Source: Paraescarpia echinospica (lineage: Eukaryota > Annelida > Polychaeta > Sabellida > Siboglinidae). From it: a stretch of DNA of 64,000 nt. Shown here in pieces: positions 60,023-64,000 of this stretch; positions within the stretch are counted from its first letter, which is position 1, and each line of letters opens with the position of its first letter. The stretch lies in NCBI GenBank assembly GCA_020002185.1, contig CM034539.1:4983467-5047466 (forward strand), in the 5' to 3' direction. A program made the position numbers and the translations under genes. The notes under the pieces were generated by a model, which saw only the letters and a list, made by a program, of their open reading frames with translations, did not search any database and was not told the origin of the DNA.

Positions 60023-60878
60023 TCAAACAGTATGAATGACAGGCATTGCAACATGCACTCTTCCAAATGGTAGTAACATATATTTTCCCTCGATAAATTC
60101 AACATTAATGACATAGAGTACTTCACTCACATTTTCTACAATATGAATATCCAGCTTTTCTGAATCTAAAGGATAAGTGAAGAAGGCTTTGTGTGAGAGG
60201 AACAGTTTGTAGACAACGTAAATCCCTGTGTCAAACTGGAGAATATTCTGTACAAGAGCAACCTTTGAACCAATTTTACCATAATGGTTAGGTACTTCAG
60301 CTGCAATACTAAAATCCTTTAATTGTGCTTCCCCATATTGGGAACATGGAATGGTAGTACAAACCACCAGCTATTGGTTTAATGCCATCAACTTTTGTTG
60401 TTGACAAAAGTGTTCTGGGGTCTTTAGGTAGATCAGGGTGGAAACGTATAAGAACACTCAACAATTCTCCTAGAGCAATGTGAGTAATCCCATTTGTTAT
60501 TGCCCATCTAGCCAACAAAGAATAGAGACCATTTTGATCATGTTCGTCGTCATTTTCACCATCAGATGAAGATGGTGAAGAGTTTGGATCATCGGAGTAG
60601 ACATTGTCATTCTCTATAAATTCTTCTTCACTTTCACCGACTGAAACATCATTGTCTTGAGGATGGCCCCCATCCACATCACTATGAGTATGAATATGAT
60701 GACTATCTCCTTCTACATCTACCACCCTGTGGCTGTGTCCTACTTCTGATACCTGACTACATCCCACGTCACGCTGTGCAGTGCCTGTCATTTCATTATT
60801 CTCATCATTGTTAGCAATATTTTGCATATGTTTCTCGACTCCTGCTAGAATTTTTCGACGTTTTGTCCAATACGACAT
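60023..60878 (-). pseudogene. EnSpm-like transposase gene reduced to its two ends
   Basis: From ATG 60878 the frame runs about 180 codons: a start typical of these proteins (MSYWTKRRKILAGVEKHM), a long acidic Asp/Ser/His stretch (coordinates about 60770-60560), then the conserved block LARWAITNGITHIALGELLS and FHPDLPKDPRTLL. Just after GGLYYHS (about 60350) the text changes, and in another frame it reads the C-terminal type of sequence (QYGEAQLKDFSIAAEVPNHY, ending at 60023). The whole catalytic middle is missing, so this copy could not move itself. Assignment to EnSpm/CACTA rests on recognition of the N-terminal block and on the element's ends. What the fused product might do, if made, is unknown. 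Confidence 0.65.
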
Positions 60879-61179
60879 GCTTTAATTGGACTGCCAACTT
60901 ATATATCCAATAAACCTGAAAGAAAAATAATTGAAATACCACTTCTGTTCAAGAATGACTGAATTAAATAATATGTATGCCAAACAATATTTCAATTAAA
61001 AGGCTAGTTATATCTATTAGGCTGATAATTAATAATAATAATGTAGCCAGACCAGTTTGATGCAGGGTCTATCGTTTGCTAGTTATGCAGACTGCTTCAA
61101 TTATTACCCAGGCTAGCTATGTCAGTTTATATGTTATTTCTCAATTAAAACATTAATTTAGGTACAATTATACAATGCT

Positions 61180-61672
61180 GGGTACTTTTGCAGTTTAGGC
61201 CCGCACCTCGAAAAAAACATGAAAACGCTCACCTAGTCACCAAACTTCACATCGTATATCTACAACACGTATTCTACACATACATAATTATTACGTGATA
61301 AAAAAGTTAAATTTACTGTCTTTTATCGATCAAAATGTACAAGAAATTCACTCGTTTTTGCGTGTATTCATTAGTTCCACCGGAAACTCCGGTAGGTGGC
61401 GTCAGTTTATGGTTGATTTCAGACATGGGGATAGGCTGAACAACCATAAAGTGTCGCCACCTGCCGGAGTTTACGGTGGAACTAATGAATACACTCAAAA
61501 ACAAGCGAATATTTTGATCAATAAGACAGTAAATTTAATTGTTTGATCACGTGACAAATGTATATGTGTAGAATACGTGTTGTAGATATATAATGTGAAG
61601 TTTGGTGACTGTAGTGTAGGTGACTATTATCATGGTTTTCTCGAGGTGCGGGCCCAAACTGCAAAAGTACCC
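61180..61672. mobile_element. 493-bp fold-back (palindromic) element
   Basis: Arms start GGGTACTTTTGCAGTTTAGG and its inverse, and remain complementary almost to the centre (CCACCGGAAACTCCGG against CCGGAGTTTACGGTGG near the middle). It could form a hairpin of about 220 bp. It lies between the transposase-like gene and the right terminus. No clear target duplication is seen. Confidence 0.85.
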
Positions 61673-62775
61673 AATTCTGTGTATTCACAAGTATCATATC
61701 ATAATGTAAGCTATTCACTTTTACTAATCAGTACAACTTACCTGACAAAATTCCAATTTCAAATCTTCCACAGACAAGTCAACATCGCACATCAAAAAGA
61801 TTCAAACACATCAAACCAGCTTAATCCAGTAATCCTCTGCGGATTCATTCTAAATTTGGCGGTAAAATTGCATTCCATAGGTGGCGCTACAAAAAGCTAC
61901 ACGTTCGCCATCTTGTGGAACAATGTTGAAAACTTGCCTGTATTGGGCCAGTGCCGGGCCAGTACATTCACTTTCACCATGGACTGTCCAATGTACCGGC
62001 TCAGTACCGGCTGTACCGTTGACGGTACAAACGGTACTCGCCAGTACCATGCCAGCATTGGCCCAATACTGCCATGTTTGCTGGGTGGTCATGGGACCTC
62101 TAATTAAGTGACTTGCAAAGAATCCAGAAACTGCAAAACAAAGCGGGGAGAGTCATTCTATGCTGCAGGCGGCGAACCCATATATCTAACACCCACAGCT
62201 CACTTGGGTGGCTTTCCTGCCAAGACAATGTAAAATTACAAAAACCTAAATGGTTGGCAAATGCCTGTTGGGTGTAGGCCCTTCATACCTCAAGGGGGAT
62301 TGTATACGTGCCAAAGACTTCCATTCCTACTCGACCAGAAATGCTAACTCTAATCTGTTTGTACCACGGGTCAGCTACAATGCAGCCAAGAACCTGCAGT
62401 GCTCTTCAATAATCTCCGTAATACTGTCCACATCTGTAAAACCTACAAAGAGTTCAAAGATAAATGTGTAACGTTTTTATAACCATTTTATATAGAGTAA
62501 TTTCAACAAACTGAGCTGAGGGCAGGCTACCTCTCTGTTACATCATGTATCTTATTACTTAATTACTTTATTTACTTTCATTTTATATTGTATAATATTA
62601 TGTCTGTTACATCATGTATCTTATTATTTTATTTCACTTAATTTCATTTTATATTGTATGTCTATGTATGATGAGTGACTGAGTGTATGAAGACCCCACT
62701 GTAAATAAGTCCGGTGTATACTTTAATTTACATTGTATTTAGTTGAGCCATCCTGAATAAAGATATTTATTATTA

Positions 62776-63290
62776 AATACGCCAAATACGTTCTGCTCAT
62801 TTCTGAATCTCGATAGAGGGTGACACTGGTAAGCTTGTTACCAATCTCTATACAGAACTATCCGGCAGAGGACGACGCTTATATGCAGTAGCAGGGGTGA
62901 ATTAAAAAATCCAAATGACTTAATTATTAACAAACAAACACACATACACTGTATTTGTTTATTCATCCAGTTGTACAATGTGGTATAATAATAATGATAG
63001 TAATAATGCACATTAAGGTATAACACTAATAATGTGAAATTTCAAATAGGTGTCATATTGAATGTACAACTTGGATATGGGAGAGCTGTTAAAACTAAAA
63101 AAGTCGCTCTCATATAGGAGCCACCCTGGTATATTAATCCATATTGTGTACTGTCGACTTTACACATGAACGTCCAGAATAGCCATTTAAAGTATGAAGC
63201 AAAACCACTCATAAGTACGTTGTTTGCATGCAACGAATGTACGTGAAGCAAAAATATGCAGTCCAATTTTGAGATAGTCCCCTAACACAT
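62776..63290. other. Intergenic, no gene recognised
   Basis: Sequence between the nested transposons and the XBP1 promoter region. Only short frames. Confidence 0.4.
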
Positions 63291-63356
63291 GGGGAATTCA
63301 TGCGCGTGCCAGCGTGGCAATGTAAAAATAGCCGCAGCATTGCATCAGCCACGAAT

Positions 63357-63364
63357 TGACGTCA
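63357..63364 (+). promoter_or_regulatory. Perfect CRE (TGACGTCA) upstream of XBP1
   Basis: TGACGTCA, the consensus for CREB/ATF-family bZIP dimers, lies 176 bases upstream of the XBP1 ATG. A CCAAT box is close by at 63377-63381. Confidence 0.6.
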
Positions 63365-63539
63365 CCGCGATTTGGTCCAATCATAGATCGACACGATGGC
63401 AAACAAGCTGCGTCAGATTGGAGCGACGACCTAGGAAAACAGACGATGTTTGGGAGACGGCAATATTTTGTTAAAATATTCGCATTGGAGAGTTGTAAAT
63501 CGCACAGTCTTCAAATCAGTTGATACATTGGAATCAGCA

Positions 63540-63757
63540 ATGGCGAGTTTGTCGCCAAAAACAATAATAATCACAACTTCGTCAGGCAGACTGCAAAATT
63601 CATATGGCAATATGTTGAAGTTAAATGTGATGCGGCCGATCGTGTCGGCTTCCCCGGCGACTGGAATGAATCTGGGTAATGAATCGTTCCTTCAGTCCGG
63701 GCCAAGGAAGCGAAGAAGGTTAACACACCTTACTACAGAAGACCGAATTCTTCGGAG
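63540..63757 (+). CDS. XBP1: XBP1 first coding exon (X-box binding protein 1)
   Basis: From ATG 63540 the frame reads MASLSPKTIIITTSSG and on to PRKRRRLTHLTTEDRILRR, closely matching the segment just before the basic region of XBP1 (RKRxRLTHLxxEEKxLRR in animals). It ends at CGGAG/GTTTGT in phase 2, where I recall the vertebrate gene also being split. XBP1 is the bZIP factor of the unfolded protein response: the kinase/RNase IRE1 removes a short piece from its mRNA in the cytoplasm to give the active form. That site, the basic region and the zipper lie in later exons outside the window. The upstream in-frame ATG at 63450 is less likely, since the family match begins after 63540. Confidence 0.83.
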
Positions 63758-64000
63758 GTTTGTATTGTGTAATTCGTTTTGCTGTAGTCTAGAAGAAAGA
63801 TTATGCCGAACTTGCTTGAATAGCGCACTCGATCGCTGTCAGTGTCTCGGTCAGTGTCAGACATTGAAACAGTCACAGTCACAGTGTCACTGTCAAACTA
63901 CCGATAGTCTCAGTCTGCATGATATATGGCATGGCATCCTATATTACCATAGTCATAAACAAGAGACATAGACTATTATATGTAGGTCTAATATCATTAC

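Larger units (their letters stand above)
54366..62085 (-). mobile_element. EnSpm/CACTA-like DNA transposon, 7720 bp
   Basis: The left end starts CCCAGCTAACATAACAGTAC, and the right end, read inward, starts CCCAGCAAACATGGCAGTAT. Both continue with TGGGCCAAT(A/G)CTGG. The 2-bp target TG flanks both ends (54364-54365, 62086-62087), and the host LINE frame is exactly restored if the element is removed. Subterminal arrays of ACTGGCCCAATACTGG-type units at 54380-54780 are typical of this superfamily. Inside, on the minus strand, are a reduced transposase-like gene (60023-60878) and a seven-exon DUF4806 gene (54892-59938). Further insertions at 55765-56335, 57861-58690 and 61180-61672 show it is old. 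Confidence 0.8.
53352..62775 (+). mobile_element. CR1/Jockey-like LINE split by two insertions
   Basis: The reverse transcriptase reads WFMDYFDNRTQQVRI and GVPQGSVLGPLLFTLYIN, up to 53532. It resumes with VVLYADDTAFF at 53936 and runs to IIDYGQDII at 54365, then resumes at 62086 with DLQRIQKLQNKAGRVILC and the C-terminal tail (GVGPSYLKGDCIRAKDFHSY). It ends in an AT-rich tail near 62775. Frameshifts lie in the later parts. The two gaps are filled by the elements at 53533-53929 and 54366-62085. Removing each and one target copy restores continuity, which dates both insertions after the LINE. Confidence 0.88.

Overview
This is nuclear DNA of a multicellular animal. It is AT-rich and crowded with transposable elements and satellites, with small exons, canonical GT/AG introns and TATA-type promoters. 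Reverse transcriptase lineages (RTE-like, CR1/L2-like, Gypsy), an EnSpm/CACTA-like element with a DUF4806 gene, and a first exon of XBP1 at the right edge all fit an invertebrate. A marine lophotrochozoan such as a mollusc is my best guess, but the sequence alone does not settle it.

Layout. 1-1440: little recognisable, plus one possible first exon. 1440-5890: a decayed Gypsy (LTR) element. 6075-6990: an RTE-like LINE fragment followed by 1.6 kb of TG-rich microsatellite. 9130-19563 (minus): a ten-exon gene I reconstructed from splice sites. It encodes a 414-residue secreted protein with a cysteine-bearing helical region and a highly charged repetitive tail. Its introns hold a fold-back element, minisatellites, a SINE and LINE pieces. 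20160-22925: a giant 27-bp minisatellite. 24600-26127: a CR1-like LINE whose ORF1 has a zinc-finger-like start and an SGNH/GDSL esterase domain. 28-33 kb: mostly non-coding, with small repeats and a pogo/Tigger-like MITE. 33796-50663: a tandem duplication, or two haplotypes laid end to end. Copy 2 (38284-50663) is complete. Copy 1 (33796-38285) has lost 7.2 kb.

That missing 7.2 kb holds a two-exon gene (43319-48133, minus) for a secreted 849-residue protein built almost wholly of MPTYDTAA-type repeats. Its first exon (signal peptide) and proximal promoter are clearly homologous to those of the ten-exon gene, although the mature proteins are unrelated. The two may therefore be co-expressed secretory products, perhaps of one gland. 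If the duplication is really an assembly of two alleles, the repeat-protein gene is present on one chromosome and absent from the other.

51-62.8 kb is a nest of transposons. A LINE running on the plus strand (53352-62775) is split by a 397-bp element and by a 7720-bp DNA transposon (54366-62085) with CCCAGC termini and a TG target duplication. This transposon carries a DUF4806 gene in seven exons, with disabling mutations, and a transposase-like gene reduced to its two ends. It also holds at least three further insertions. The window closes with the start of XBP1 (63540-63757), the bZIP transcription factor of the unfolded protein response.
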